Positions 17,135 to 26,384 of a stretch of DNA of 43,267 nucleotides are shown here, in pieces. The notes under the pieces were generated by a model, which worked only from the letters and a program-made list of their open reading frames with translations, was not told where the DNA came from and searched no databases. Position numbers and translations under genes: made by a program. Origin of the DNA: GCA-2862545 sp047609825 (GTDB lineage Bacteria; Myxococcota_A; UBA796; GCA-2862545); contig JBLFXJ010000015.1 of NCBI GenBank assembly GCA_047609825.1, positions 1-43,267 of the forward strand, read 5' to 3'. Numbering within the stretch: position 1 is the stretch's first letter; every line of letters starts with the position of its first letter.

Positions 17135-18969
17135 TGAAGCGCCCGCTGTCGCATCTCCTTCGTGGCATCGCTCTCGCCGGAATCACGCTGGTCATCTCAG
17201 CACCCGCGTTGGCCGTTGACTGCGCCGCCATCATGAACATGGTCGATGTTGGCGTTCCCGCCCCCACGATCATCAGCACCATGAAGGGCTCCAGCCACAC
17301 CTACACGGCCGAGGATGTGTCGTGCCTCAAGGACCGTGGCGCGCCGGCAGACGTCGTCGGGACGGCGGAAGCACTGGCCGGAACGGCGGCACCGGCTCCG
17401 GTCCCATCCCCGACCGCTCCCACCGCTCCGCCACCCGATGCGTTCGACTCAGCGCCTTCGCTGGGCGACGATCTGAACGGCAACCTCATGGAAGAGGAGA
17501 TGGACTCCGGTGGCGGTCCACAGATCCTTGAGGAGCTGATCGCCAACTACCGGGCGAAGAAGTACCTCACCGCGTCAAACGGACTGTACACGCTCCTGGC
17601 CGACAACACCTACCCGGACCAGTCGACCAAGATTGAGTACTACCTGGCGAAGTCCCTGTACGACATGGGGCTGTACCACGGCTCGCAGCACTACTTCATG
17701 CAGGTTGTGCGCTCCGGCCCGCAGGGCCCATATTTCAAGTACGCACTTCCCCGCCTCGTCGCCATTGCGGAGCTAACTGGCAACGACGCCGAGTTGCTGC
17801 GCATCGTCGACAAGATCCCGCCGGAGGCATTCCCGCGCGCGGCGAAGAACCACCTGTACTACCTCAAGGGTCGGAAGCTCTTTGAGGATGGCGAGCTGTC
17901 AGACGCGTCGACCTACCTCCAGCAGATCTCGCGCGAGTCCGAGCTCTACATGCGAGCCCGATACTTCGACGGCATCATCAACAACGAGCGGCGAAAGCTG
18001 AAGACGGCGGTGTTGGCGTTCCGCGATGTGATGCAGTCGGAGCCGCCCGTGACTGACGCACGGCGCGCGCTCGAGATCGAGGACACCAAGGATCTTGCGC
18101 TGATGAACATCGCGCGGATCTACTACGGACTCGAGCGCTTCGACAACGCCGACAACTACTACTCCTTGGTTCGGCGCGACAGCACCTTCTGGCCGGAGAG
18201 TCTGTTCGAGCGGGCTTGGTCCAAGTTCATGGTTCAGGATCTGAACCAAGCGCTCGGCCTGCTGCTCACGGTCAACAGCCCGTATTACGCGTCGCAGGAG
18301 TTCCTCCCCGAAGTGGAGATCCTGCGCGCCCTCACATTCTTCAACCTGTGTGAGTACGGCGAAGTCGAGAACCAGCTGAACGACTTCGGCGACAAGTACC
18401 AGCCCATGGTCAACGAGCTCGAGGCGTTCCTCGAGCCCTACAAGACCCCAGAGGGCCGAAAGCTGTCAGACCAGGCGTTTGACGCTTACTTCGAGAAGGG
18501 CAAGCCCGAATCGAGGCTCGAATCTGCGATGTTCGCGCGCATTCTTCGGAACCGCGACCTGTCCTCCCTTGTCCGTCATCTCGACATGATGGATGAGGAA
18601 ACGGTGCAGATTGACGCCCAGAAGGCGGCGTGGCGCGACTCTCTTGGAGAGGGCCTGAAGAAGGTCCTCGCCAAGGACCGCGAGCGGTACAAGCGCCGTG
18701 CGGGTCTTCTCCTTCTGCGGGAGATGGCCTACTACTACGAGCATATGAAGGACCTGCTGTTTCAGGCCGAGACGATCAAGTTCGAGGTCGTAGACGCCCA
18801 GCGTCTCGACTACGAGTTCAAGTCGGGCAACCCCGATGTCGGGTCAGAGGACGAAGCTCCTATCGACTACGCAACGGACCCGTACACGATCTACTGGCCC
18901 TTCAACGGCGAGTTCTGGAAGGACGAGCTCGGGTACTACGAGTACACCGAGCGCGGAAGCTGCCAGTAG
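17134..18969 (+). CDS. periplasmic TPR protein, GltC-like
   Basis: A 611-residue secreted protein. A signal peptide ends near ISAPALA. A short Cys-containing helical domain follows (about 28-85, with IMNMVDVGVPAPTIISTMK and YTAEDVSCLKDRGAPADVV), then a Pro/Ala linker and a long all-helical region with TPR-like pairs (for example YYLAKSLYDMGLYHGSQHYF, NIARIYYGLERFDNADNYYS). The C-terminus is Tyr-rich (YWPFNGEFWKDELGYYEY). A TPR protein directly after two paralogous barrels is the arrangement of GltC with GltA/GltB in M. xanthus, where GltC is a periplasmic part of the gliding machine. The start is ATG 17134, overlapping the upstream TGA by one base; a GTG one codon earlier is possible. TPR character is sure, the Glt identity likely. 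Confidence 0.82.
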   Translation: MKRPLSHLLRGIALAGITLVISAPALAVDCAAIMNMVDVGVPAPTIISTMKGSSHTYTAEDVSCLKDRGAPADVVGTAEALAGTAAPAPVPSPTAPTAPPPDAFDSAPSLGDDLNGNLMEEEMDSGGGPQILEELIANYRAKKYLTASNGLYTLLADNTYPDQSTKIEYYLAKSLYDMGLYHGSQHYFMQVVRSGPQGPYFKYALPRLVAIAELTGNDAELLRIVDKIPPEAFPRAAKNHLYYLKGRKLFEDGELSDASTYLQQISRESELYMRARYFDGIINNERRKLKTAVLAFRDVMQSEPPVTDARRALEIEDTKDLALMNIARIYYGLERFDNADNYYSLVRRDSTFWPESLFERAWSKFMVQDLNQALGLLLTVNSPYYASQEFLPEVEILRALTFFNLCEYGEVENQLNDFGDKYQPMVNELEAFLEPYKTPEGRKLSDQAFDAYFEKGKPESRLESAMFARILRNRDLSSLVRHLDMMDEETVQIDAQKAAWRDSLGEGLKKVLAKDRERYKRRAGLLLLREMAYYYEHMKDLLFQAETIKFEVVDAQRLDYEFKSGNPDVGSEDEAPIDYATDPYTIYWPFNGEFWKDELGYYEYTERGSCQ

Positions 18970-19011
18970 CCATAGGTGTCGTCCCCGGCGGGACAGAGGA
19001 GACATCGCTCC

Positions 19012-22000
19012 ATGAACACCATGAATACCCTACGTCCGACCCTCGCGGTCGCGGTCGTGTTGGCCTCAATTGGCGCAACGACCGTCGTGGCACCAGACGC
19101 GCATGCGGCTGAAGAACGACGGGTACTTCGCGCCCGTGATGTCGACTCAGCCGGTGATCCCGGCGCCGAGTACGCGCGGCAAGCTGAGGAGAAGCGGCTC
19201 GAGGCTATCAGGCGGCTCAAGGAGCTCCTCAGCCGGGGGTCCGAGGGCAACCAGAAGGCCGAGATGATGCTTCGTCTCGCCGATCTCTACTTTCAGCAGG
19301 GACGATACCTGTACCTGAAGGAGATGGCGGCGTTCGACATCCAGTATGAGGCCTGCTTCAACGACGAGAACTGCGATCCGCAGAGCTTGCAGCCGAACGT
19401 CGCTGGCTCACGGGATTGGCAGCTCAAGTCCATCAAGCTCTACGAGAACATCCTGCGCAACTACCCGCGGTACGACCGGGCAGACCAGGCGACGTTCTTC
19501 CTGGGCTCCGCTCTGCAGGACACCGAGCAGCCGGATCCGGCCGTCGAGGCCTTCAAGAAGCTGGTCAAGCTCTATCCGCAGTCCGGATATGTCCCCGATG
19601 CCTACGTGCTCATCGGTGAGTACTACTTCGACAACGACAATGCCTACGGCGCGTTGCGGGCATACCTCAAGGCCACGGCCTACAAGGACTCCGAGAAGTA
19701 CCCTTTCGCCCTATACAAGCTGGCGTGGTGCTACTACAACGTCGGCGAGATCGCGAAGTCCATCGACACCATGAAGCTGGTTGTCGACTACTCCATGAGT
19801 CAGGCCGACCAGCAGAAGGGCATCATGCTCCAGGACGAGGCCCTCAAGGACCTCGTGCGGTTCTTCGCAGACGCCGACGCCATGGACGAGGCCATCGAGT
19901 ACTTCACGAAGCTGGGCAAGCAGGATCTGATCAAGACCATGCTGATGCGCCTGGCAACGATGTACTTCGAGCAAGGCAAGTTCGACAAGGCGGTCGACAC
20001 CTACAAGCGCCTCATCCTCGAAGATCCGCAAGCCGAGGATTGTCCAGAGTACCAGGCCGAGATCAACAAGGCCTATCGCAAGGTCGGTAACCGTGAGCGC
20101 CTCCTGGAAGAGGTCGATCGGATGCTGCGCGACTACGGCAAGAACTCGGCATGGCAGCGCGCCAATGCGTCCAACCCAGACGCTATCCGCAAGGCCAACG
20201 ACGCCGTAGAGACGGAAATCCGTCGCACAGCCGTGGACTTCCACAACCAGGCACGGCAGCTCGAGAAGGGCCGCCACTCCGACGCCTCCAAGGTCTACGA
20301 TCTCGCGCGACAGGCATACGCGACGTACCTGGCCGAGTACCCTGCAAGTGAGCACGCGTATGACGTGCACTACGCGTACGGCGAATTGCTGTACAAAATG
20401 AAGGACTACAAGGGCGCGTACGAGAACTACATGGCTGTCGTGCGCATCGACCCGCAGGGCAAACACTCCAAGTTCTGCGCTGAGTCCGCCATCTTCTCCG
20501 CCGAAGAGCAGGTGAAGCAAGAGGGAGGTGGCGGGTCTACGTCCTCCAAGGGCAAGTCCTCCGCCGACGTAAAGAAGAACATCGAGCCCCTGCCCCTGAC
20601 TGAGTGGGAACAGCGCCTCGTCGACGCCTGCAAGCAGTACGCCGAGCTGTACCCGAACGACTCGAAGGTGCGGAACGCAGTCTACAAGTCGGCCTACCTG
20701 CTGTACAACAAGTACCGCTTCGGCGAAGCGGCGGACCAGTTCAGGGTCATCATCCAGCAGGAGCCGCGCTCGAAGGAAGCGCAGCTCGCGGCTGAGCTGA
20801 TGCTAGACTCCTTCGTGGTGCGAGAGGACTGGGCCAACCTGAAGAAGAACGCGAAGTTCTACTTCGACACCGAAGGCTTGGGTTCCAAGAAGTTCAAGAC
20901 CGACACGTACAACGTCTACCAGCGTGCCTCGTTCAAGTTGATCGAGTCCGACCTCGCCAACGACAACGACAAGGGTAAGGCCGCCGACGCCTTCGTAGCC
21001 TTCTACGAGGAGTTCCCGGAGGCAGACACGGCGGCGCAGGCCCTGAACAATGCATCGATCTACTACTTCGAGACCGACGCCGTTCAGGACGCGATGAACG
21101 TGCGCCACATCTTGGTCGAAGACCCGAAGTTCGGCCCGGAGACCAAGTACTTCTACGATCAGGTCGCGGCGCTCGGCTTCGACTACGAGACCATCGCCGA
21201 GTTCGAACAATCGGCCTTCTACTACGAGAAGCTCTGGGCCATCTACCCGGAAGAGCTCAAGAAGAAGGAGAAGGACGATCCCGACGCGGCTTCCGCGATG
21301 TCGGGCAAAGCTGCGGACGCCATCTACTCAGCCGCTGTGTTCCGCAACGCCATGGGACAGGCAGAGCAGGCCATCGAGAACTACAACCAGTTCATCACGG
21401 CCTTCCCCGATGACGACCGCGTCTCCGACGTGAAGCTGACCATCGGTGGTGTCTACGAAGACCGCGAAGAGTGGGCTCAAGCGGCCGACATCTTCAAGGC
21501 GTACTTCGAGAATCCGCCCGATGGCGGCGCGCTCGAGTACGAGTACTTCGCCCGGCTCCACTACGGTCAGTCCATGGAGCGTCTGGGGCAGCTGAAGGAG
21601 CGCGACAAGGTCTACACGGACACCGTCGCGATGTACAACAAGGCGACCGAGGCGGGCCTCGCAAAGGGTGCCCACACCGAGTTCGTGGCCGAGATGATGT
21701 TCATGCTCGCACAGCCCCAACTCGACGCCTACCTCGCCCTCGAGATCAAGGGCAAGGGCAAGGGCGCCAGCCGCAAGGCAGAGGACAAGGCACTGTCCGA
21801 CGGGCTGTCGAAGAAGACCAAGTCTCTCGTCGAGCTGCAAGGCACCTACACCAACCTGGTGAACACCGGCGCCGGTGAATGGGGCCTCGCCTCACTCGTC
21901 GCGCTCGGCAAGGCCTACGAGAACATGGGCCAGTCGCTCCTTACGAGCGACAAGCCCTTCTACCTCACGGACGATCAGGTCGAGCTGTACGACATGGCCC

Positions 22001-22224
22001 TCCAAGACAAGGCCTATGTCCAGGAAGAGAAGGCCATCGAAGCCTACCGGCTGGCCCTGTCCAAGAGTTTCGAGCTCACGCTGTACAACGAAAACACCGA
22101 GTTCGCGACTCGGAAGCTTGGTGAGCTGAGGCCAGATGATTTCCCCGGACTTGAGGAGGAGATCACGGCCCCCCGCTACACCTCCAGCAAGGTCCGCCGC
22201 TTCGAATTCGAGCCGACGCTCTAG
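19012..22224 (+). CDS. large periplasmic TPR protein, GltD/AgmU-like
   Basis: A 1070-residue secreted protein made almost wholly of TPR-type helical hairpins. The signal peptide ends near residue 31 (VVAPDAHAAEE). Repeats with TPR character include SIKLYENILRNYPRYDRADQ, AVEAFKKLVKLYPQSGYVPD, AVDTYKRLILEDPQ and AIENYNQFITAFPDDDRVSD. A Lys/Gly/Ser-rich break lies near residue 505. I start at ATG 19012 (MNTMNTLRP), which has AGGAG 10 nt upstream. Size, repeats and position before a TPR lipoprotein match GltD (AgmU), the big periplasmic TPR scaffold of the M. xanthus gliding machine. It may be a general envelope scaffold if this organism does not glide. Expected partners are the flanking GltC- and GltE-like proteins. 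Confidence 0.83.
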   Translation: MNTMNTLRPTLAVAVVLASIGATTVVAPDAHAAEERRVLRARDVDSAGDPGAEYARQAEEKRLEAIRRLKELLSRGSEGNQKAEMMLRLADLYFQQGRYLYLKEMAAFDIQYEACFNDENCDPQSLQPNVAGSRDWQLKSIKLYENILRNYPRYDRADQATFFLGSALQDTEQPDPAVEAFKKLVKLYPQSGYVPDAYVLIGEYYFDNDNAYGALRAYLKATAYKDSEKYPFALYKLAWCYYNVGEIAKSIDTMKLVVDYSMSQADQQKGIMLQDEALKDLVRFFADADAMDEAIEYFTKLGKQDLIKTMLMRLATMYFEQGKFDKAVDTYKRLILEDPQAEDCPEYQAEINKAYRKVGNRERLLEEVDRMLRDYGKNSAWQRANASNPDAIRKANDAVETEIRRTAVDFHNQARQLEKGRHSDASKVYDLARQAYATYLAEYPASEHAYDVHYAYGELLYKMKDYKGAYENYMAVVRIDPQGKHSKFCAESAIFSAEEQVKQEGGGGSTSSKGKSSADVKKNIEPLPLTEWEQRLVDACKQYAELYPNDSKVRNAVYKSAYLLYNKYRFGEAADQFRVIIQQEPRSKEAQLAAELMLDSFVVREDWANLKKNAKFYFDTEGLGSKKFKTDTYNVYQRASFKLIESDLANDNDKGKAADAFVAFYEEFPEADTAAQALNNASIYYFETDAVQDAMNVRHILVEDPKFGPETKYFYDQVAALGFDYETIAEFEQSAFYYEKLWAIYPEELKKKEKDDPDAASAMSGKAADAIYSAAVFRNAMGQAEQAIENYNQFITAFPDDDRVSDVKLTIGGVYEDREEWAQAADIFKAYFENPPDGGALEYEYFARLHYGQSMERLGQLKERDKVYTDTVAMYNKATEAGLAKGAHTEFVAEMMFMLAQPQLDAYLALEIKGKGKGASRKAEDKALSDGLSKKTKSLVELQGTYTNLVNTGAGEWGLASLVALGKAYENMGQSLLTSDKPFYLTDDQVELYDMALQDKAYVQEEKAIEAYRLALSKSFELTLYNENTEFATRKLGELRPDDFPGLEEEITAPRYTSSKVRRFEFEPTL

Positions 22225-22235
22225 GAGACGACGAA

Positions 22236-23858
22236 ATGCGCACGCTCTCCATCGCCCTCGCCTTGGTCGGACTCGTAGGAGTCGCAGGCTGCAAGGGCGG
22301 AAAGGCACAGAAGTTCAGTGAAGAGGAGCTCGCGAACAACCCTGCGGCGAATTTCGTCCGGGGTGTCGAGACGCTTCGCAATCCAGATCGCAAGACGGGT
22401 GCCGTTGATCATCTCGCGGCGCTCGGCTTCTTCGAGAAGTCCGCCGCTCTGGGCGGCGGCGCGAAGGCCTCGTTCAACGCGGGCTGGGTCGCCGAGAACA
22501 TGGGCGACATCTCCACTGCAGAAGCCCACTATCGAACGGCATACGATACCGATTCGTCATACGATGCTTCCCTGTACAGCCTGACCCGGGTGCTGGCAGA
22601 GCAGGGCAAGCATGCCGACGCCGTTCAGGTGTACAAGCTCCACGCTGACTCGCACCCGGACGACTACGAGATCCGCAACGACTACATCTCTGCTCTCGTT
22701 GCAGCAGGGCAGTTCGATGCCGCGATCGCCGAGGCGCAGGAGATTCTCCGACACGACCCGAAGAACGCGGGCGTCTACCGGAATCTCTCGTCGCTGTACT
22801 ACGCCAAGGGACAGTACGGCATGAGTCAGCTGACCGCCGAGAAGGCGCTACAGCTGAACGACGGGGATCCCGGTGTGTACAACAACATGGGTGTCACCCA
22901 CCTCATCCAAGGCGACGAGCCCGCTGCCATCGCCAAGTTCAAGACCGCCCTCAAGCTCGATCCCGCGAGCTTCGAGACGAACATGAACCTGGGCTACGTG
23001 GCGCTGAACTCCGGCGACTATCAGCTGGCCTCCACGTCCTTTGACGCGGCGCTGAAGACCAACCCCTCCAGCCTCGAGGGCAAGATGGGGATGGCTATCG
23101 CTCAACGTGGGCTCGGCGACTACAAGTCGGCGGAATCGTTGTACGACGACATCATCGACGCCGACCCGCTGAACCGCGCCGCCTACTTCAATGCCGCGAC
23201 TCTCCATGAGAAGTACACCAAGGAGTTCGCGAAGGCGCTGAAGTATCTGCAGGCCTACCGTGACTCCCAGGCGGGAAACATCAGCCCGACCGACAACGTG
23301 TTCGCTCGGATGGAGATGGTCGAGCGAGCGAAGGCCGCCGAGGACGAGCGGAAGCGCATTGAGGCGGAGAAGAAGCGGGCCGAGGAAGAGCGCCGCAAGC
23401 GCAACGCAGAGCTGCTCACGTCGATGAGCGCGACGATCACCGCGACGCAGGCGAAGCTGGCCGCCAACGCCTCGTGCTTGGATCCCATGTTGGTCGAAGA
23501 GGTCGGCATGGTGCTCGAGCAGGCAGCGATGGTCGTCGAGGCGGAAGAAGTGGACATGGCACCGGACATCCAGCAGTTGCTGGATGGCTACCTGCCGATG
23601 GTTGACTCCGCCGTCGAGGAGTGTGCGGCCGGCGGAGGCGCCGCCCCACCTGCTGATGCTCCTCCGGAGGGCGAAGAGGTTCCGCAGGACGGGGAGCCCG
23701 TCGAGGGAGAGGCGGATGCGCCCGTCGAGGGCGAGGCCGACTCCGCTCCCGCCGGTGACGAGGCCGCGGCCGGTGACGAGGCCGGTGTGGAGGCCGCGGC
23801 CGGTGAGGATGCCTCGCCAGCGGGCGACGACGCCCCGGACGCCGCACCGCCGGAGTAG
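22236..23858 (+). CDS. TPR lipoprotein, GltE/AglT-like
   Basis: A 540-residue lipoprotein with lipobox VAGC (Cys19). Canonical TPRs run from about residue 75 to 345 (for example YNNMGVTHLIQGDEPAAIAK, NMNLGYVALNSGDYQLASTS). A charged coiled coil follows at about 365-392 (ERKRIEAEKKRAEEERRKR), then a helical domain with two Cys, then an acidic tail of about 80 residues rich in Gly, Glu, Ala and Pro. AGGAG at the upstream gene's stop serves as ribosome-binding site. The architecture and the place between a giant TPR protein and an FHA/TonB-like protein match GltE (AglT), the outer-membrane TPR lipoprotein of the gliding complex. The repetitive tail codons (GAGGGCGAGGC-like) may be prone to length change. 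Confidence 0.83.
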   Translation: MRTLSIALALVGLVGVAGCKGGKAQKFSEEELANNPAANFVRGVETLRNPDRKTGAVDHLAALGFFEKSAALGGGAKASFNAGWVAENMGDISTAEAHYRTAYDTDSSYDASLYSLTRVLAEQGKHADAVQVYKLHADSHPDDYEIRNDYISALVAAGQFDAAIAEAQEILRHDPKNAGVYRNLSSLYYAKGQYGMSQLTAEKALQLNDGDPGVYNNMGVTHLIQGDEPAAIAKFKTALKLDPASFETNMNLGYVALNSGDYQLASTSFDAALKTNPSSLEGKMGMAIAQRGLGDYKSAESLYDDIIDADPLNRAAYFNAATLHEKYTKEFAKALKYLQAYRDSQAGNISPTDNVFARMEMVERAKAAEDERKRIEAEKKRAEEERRKRNAELLTSMSATITATQAKLAANASCLDPMLVEEVGMVLEQAAMVVEAEEVDMAPDIQQLLDGYLPMVDSAVEECAAGGGAAPPADAPPEGEEVPQDGEPVEGEADAPVEGEADSAPAGDEAAAGDEAGVEAAAGEDASPAGDDAPDAAPPE

Positions 23859-23886
23859 ACTCGACGCGCCGCAAGGGCGGCGAGTC
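23858..23886 (+). other. imperfect hairpin just after the GltE-like gene
   Basis: GACTCG (23858-23863) pairs with CGAGTC (23881-23886), and CCGC (23869-23872) pairs with GCGG (23877-23880), leaving a 5-nt bulge and an AAGG loop. There is no T-run, so this is a weak terminator or an RNA-processing/stability element at the end of the upstream transcript. Confidence 0.35.
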
Positions 23887-23930
23887 GATCGCCTCCGCAA
23901 CTGGATATGCAGAGCGCGGTTCACGACGGA

Positions 23931-23961
23931 TTGACAGAGATTCTCGGAACCGGAGCACAAT
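23931..23961 (+). promoter_or_regulatory. candidate promoter for the GltF/GltG-like genes
   Basis: TTGACA at 23931-23936 and CACAAT at 23956-23961 with a 19-nt spacer, which is longer than optimal. It lies in the 232-nt gap between the GltE-like and GltF-like genes. The gap shows no gene and would give a leader of roughly 120 nt. Confidence 0.35.
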
Positions 23962-24090
23962 TGGGGTGTCTGAGCGTATTGACGGGAACATGACCCAGCC
24001 AAGGTTGAGCCGTCGCGTCCGACACACCAAGATAGCCTGCGCATCGGGCAGCACATCGAGCTGGCCTGTTTCAGGTACAGGAGGTCATCC

Positions 24091-24345
24091 ATGATCCGCT
24101 ACGCCGTCGCTCTGATCGTTCTTTCCGCCTCGGGTATGGCCCTGGCCCAGGACGATTCTGGCCGTCAGATCAAGTACGCAGAGCGCACCGAGATCGACTT
24201 CGAGGGTGTGGACGTTCAGGGAGAGCTCGTGAAGCCTGCTGGGCAGTTGCTTCTCGATCGTCGCAAGGCGAACTTCAACCCCCTGATTCGTCTTCGTGAG
24301 AACTTCAACGAAGAGATGAAGCGGTCCGTCGATCAGGTCAAGTAG
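24091..24345 (+). CDS. small secreted protein in the GltF position
   Basis: An 84-residue protein with a clear signal peptide (VLSASGMALAQ, cut near residue 19-20), leaving about 64 mature residues that are highly charged: an acidic EIDFEGVDVQGEL segment and a basic/amphipathic helix RRKANFNPLIRLRENFNEEM. There is no membrane helix or Cys after the signal peptide. AGGAGG stands 5 nt or so before the ATG. I know no characterised domain. Its position between a GltE-like and a GltG-like gene is the position of GltF (CglF) in M. xanthus, so it is a positional GltF candidate. The next gene follows after 53 nt. Confidence 0.75.
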   Translation: MIRYAVALIVLSASGMALAQDDSGRQIKYAERTEIDFEGVDVQGELVKPAGQLLLDRRKANFNPLIRLRENFNEEMKRSVDQVK

Positions 24346-24398
24346 GCACCCCAAACCTTCGGCCCAGATCCCCCGGCCACCCAGTCACGGAGCGTTCG

Positions 24399-26366
24399 AT
24401 GGCCAGCAACGAGGCGAGCCCGGCAATCACCCTTGAAGTCTATCGGGGTGGCACGCTGGTGAAGCGCGCCGAGCTCGAAGAGCAGAGCATCACAATCGGT
24501 AGCGGGTCGAGCGCCATGCTTCGCGTGGAGGACGGTGACCTCTCCGAGTTGCATGCCGTGATCAACGTCGAAGACGACGGTACCCTCACCCTCCTCGATC
24601 TGGGGAGCGAGCTCGGCCTGCAGGTCGATGGCGAGAAGGTCCTCGATGCGAAGCTTGGGTCCGGCGACTCGTTCGCCATTGGCGACCTTCGGTTTCTCGT
24701 GACCCTCGACGATGAGGAGTACGAGGACGACGAGGAGGAACTCGACGAGCCCACCGATGAGGTGACGAGCGAAGATTTCGCTGCCGAGGTTGGCGCCGCC
24801 AGCGGAGCGGCCGTCATGACCCAGGCTGAGGTCGACGCCGAGGAAGAGCGCCTCGCGAACACCACCGAAGACGTGATGGCCTTCATCATGCGATCGGGTA
24901 CAGCTCAGTCCTCACTGGGACTGAACCTCAAGCGGCCGAAGGTGCTCGAGATCAACCAGATCTGGGACCAGGTTCTGCTGGACACCAAGCACTACTCCAC
25001 GTCCGACATGCACGATGTCACCATCGGCTCGTCTGTTGGATGGCGGTGGCACTTCCTCGGCGTGGACATGGGCTGGGTCCCGGCGCCGTTGCACATGGTC
25101 CTGCCGTACACGCCGCCGATGTGGTCAGAGGTCAACTCCGACTGGCGGAACGACTTCTACTCCCCTGACACCCAGCTTCCGACTGGACGAGACCACGTCC
25201 TCTTTGAGAAGGGTGACGAGGGCTACGTTGCCCGCGTTGCCGAAGACTGGGATGGCTTCGTCGACGAGGCGGACAAGCGGTACTCGTTTGATGAGCTCGT
25301 CGCCGCGGGCAAGGCCACCAAGGCGGGCGGTGTCTATGAGATCCCGGTGGGGGATGACACCCGCCTGATGGTGGACACCGGCGGCGTGGTGTTCTTCTCA
25401 CACATGGTGATGCCCGGCGCCGCGATTGTAGACCGAGCGAACGAAGACGTCGACTACCCCTTCATCGCCATCATTTCGTTCATGGGCTTCATCGGCATCA
25501 TGTTCGGCGTGATCATGTACTTCTCGCCAAAGCCCGCAGCGAACGAAATGGTCGAGATTCCCGACCGTTTCGTCGAGCTTCTCCTGGAGAAGCCCGAGCC
25601 GGAAGAGAAGAAGAAGAAGAAGCCCTCTGGCAACCCCGATGCCGGTGAGGGCGCAAAGGCGAAGAAGGAAGAAGGCAAGACCGGCAAGAAAGACGCCAAG
25701 ATGGAGAAGGCCAAGGGCAACAAGGTCGAGGTCAAGAAGAAGGAGCTCGACCGCCAGATTGCCGAGAACGCAGGTGTCCTGGGCGCGCTACGTGACGCTG
25801 GTGACCTCAGCGGCATGTTCAGCTCGTCACTCGACGCCAACCTCACGGGCGGCATCGGCGGGCTCATCGGCGCCAAGGGCACCCAGATCGGCTCTGGTGG
25901 CCTGGGCGCTCGCGGTTCGGGGCTCGGCGGCGGTGGCACGGCCGAGGGTCTCGGCGGGCTTGGCACCAAGGGCATCGGCTCGGGCGCATCCGGCTACGGC
26001 TCTGGCGGCGGTTCGTTTGGCGCCAAGGGTGAGGGCGGCATCGGCACGGTAGGTGGCGACCCCATCATTCTCGGCGCACTGGATCGGTCACTGATCGATG
26101 AAGTCATCAAGCGGCACATGAACCAGATCCGATACTGCTACCAGCGTGAGCTCACCAAGAACCCATCGCTGAACGGCAAGATCGTCATCAAGTTCGTCAT
26201 CGCCAAGGACGGCACGGTCTCCTCGGCGTCGAAGAAGTCGTCCACGATGGGCAACAGCGCGGTGGAGCAGTGCATCGTCGGCCGGTTCATGCGGATGCAG
26301 TTCCCAGAGCCGAAGGGCGGCGGCATCGTCATCGTCTCCTACCCGTTCATCTTCTCGCCCGGCTGA
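24399..26366 (+). CDS. FHA / single-helix / TonB-like (AgmX/PglI C-terminal) protein, GltG-like
   Basis: A 655-residue inner-membrane protein. The cytoplasmic FHA-like domain (about 8-102) has IGSGSSAMLRVEDGDLSELH, where the usual Gly-Arg and Ser-Arg are Gly-Ser and Ser-Glu, so phosphothreonine binding is doubtful. An acidic linker (104-125) and a second cytoplasmic domain (about 150-350) I do not recognise follow. One membrane helix (353-375), a Lys/Glu segment (396-450), a Gly-rich spacer (480-555) and a C-terminal AgmX/PglI TonB-like domain (556-655, with HMNQIRYCYQRELTKNPSLN and the paired Cys580/Cys625) complete it. In the Glt machine GltG links the cytoplasm to the outer membrane through the motor. 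The start is ATG 24399 with GGAG upstream; a strong terminator follows. Family architecture sure, orthology likely. Confidence 0.88.
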   Translation: MASNEASPAITLEVYRGGTLVKRAELEEQSITIGSGSSAMLRVEDGDLSELHAVINVEDDGTLTLLDLGSELGLQVDGEKVLDAKLGSGDSFAIGDLRFLVTLDDEEYEDDEEELDEPTDEVTSEDFAAEVGAASGAAVMTQAEVDAEEERLANTTEDVMAFIMRSGTAQSSLGLNLKRPKVLEINQIWDQVLLDTKHYSTSDMHDVTIGSSVGWRWHFLGVDMGWVPAPLHMVLPYTPPMWSEVNSDWRNDFYSPDTQLPTGRDHVLFEKGDEGYVARVAEDWDGFVDEADKRYSFDELVAAGKATKAGGVYEIPVGDDTRLMVDTGGVVFFSHMVMPGAAIVDRANEDVDYPFIAIISFMGFIGIMFGVIMYFSPKPAANEMVEIPDRFVELLLEKPEPEEKKKKKPSGNPDAGEGAKAKKEEGKTGKKDAKMEKAKGNKVEVKKKELDRQIAENAGVLGALRDAGDLSGMFSSSLDANLTGGIGGLIGAKGTQIGSGGLGARGSGLGGGGTAEGLGGLGTKGIGSGASGYGSGGGSFGAKGEGGIGTVGGDPIILGALDRSLIDEVIKRHMNQIRYCYQRELTKNPSLNGKIVIKFVIAKDGTVSSASKKSSTMGNSAVEQCIVGRFMRMQFPEPKGGGIVIVSYPFIFSPG

Positions 26367-26384
26367 CCCATCAGCGAGCTGAAG

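Noticed and set aside
23979..24007. TTGACG at 23979 as a second promoter before the GltF-like gene
   Set aside because: No acceptable -10 box at 15-19 nt.
22848..24092. A 414-codon minus-strand frame opposite the GltE-like gene
   Set aside because: Arg/Leu/Val-rich shadow of the acidic tail codons, with no signal or domain.
24399..26366. Type VI secretion or signalling FHA protein
   Set aside because: The AgmX/PglI-type TonB-like C-terminus and the Glt-like neighbours explain it better, and no T6SS genes are present.
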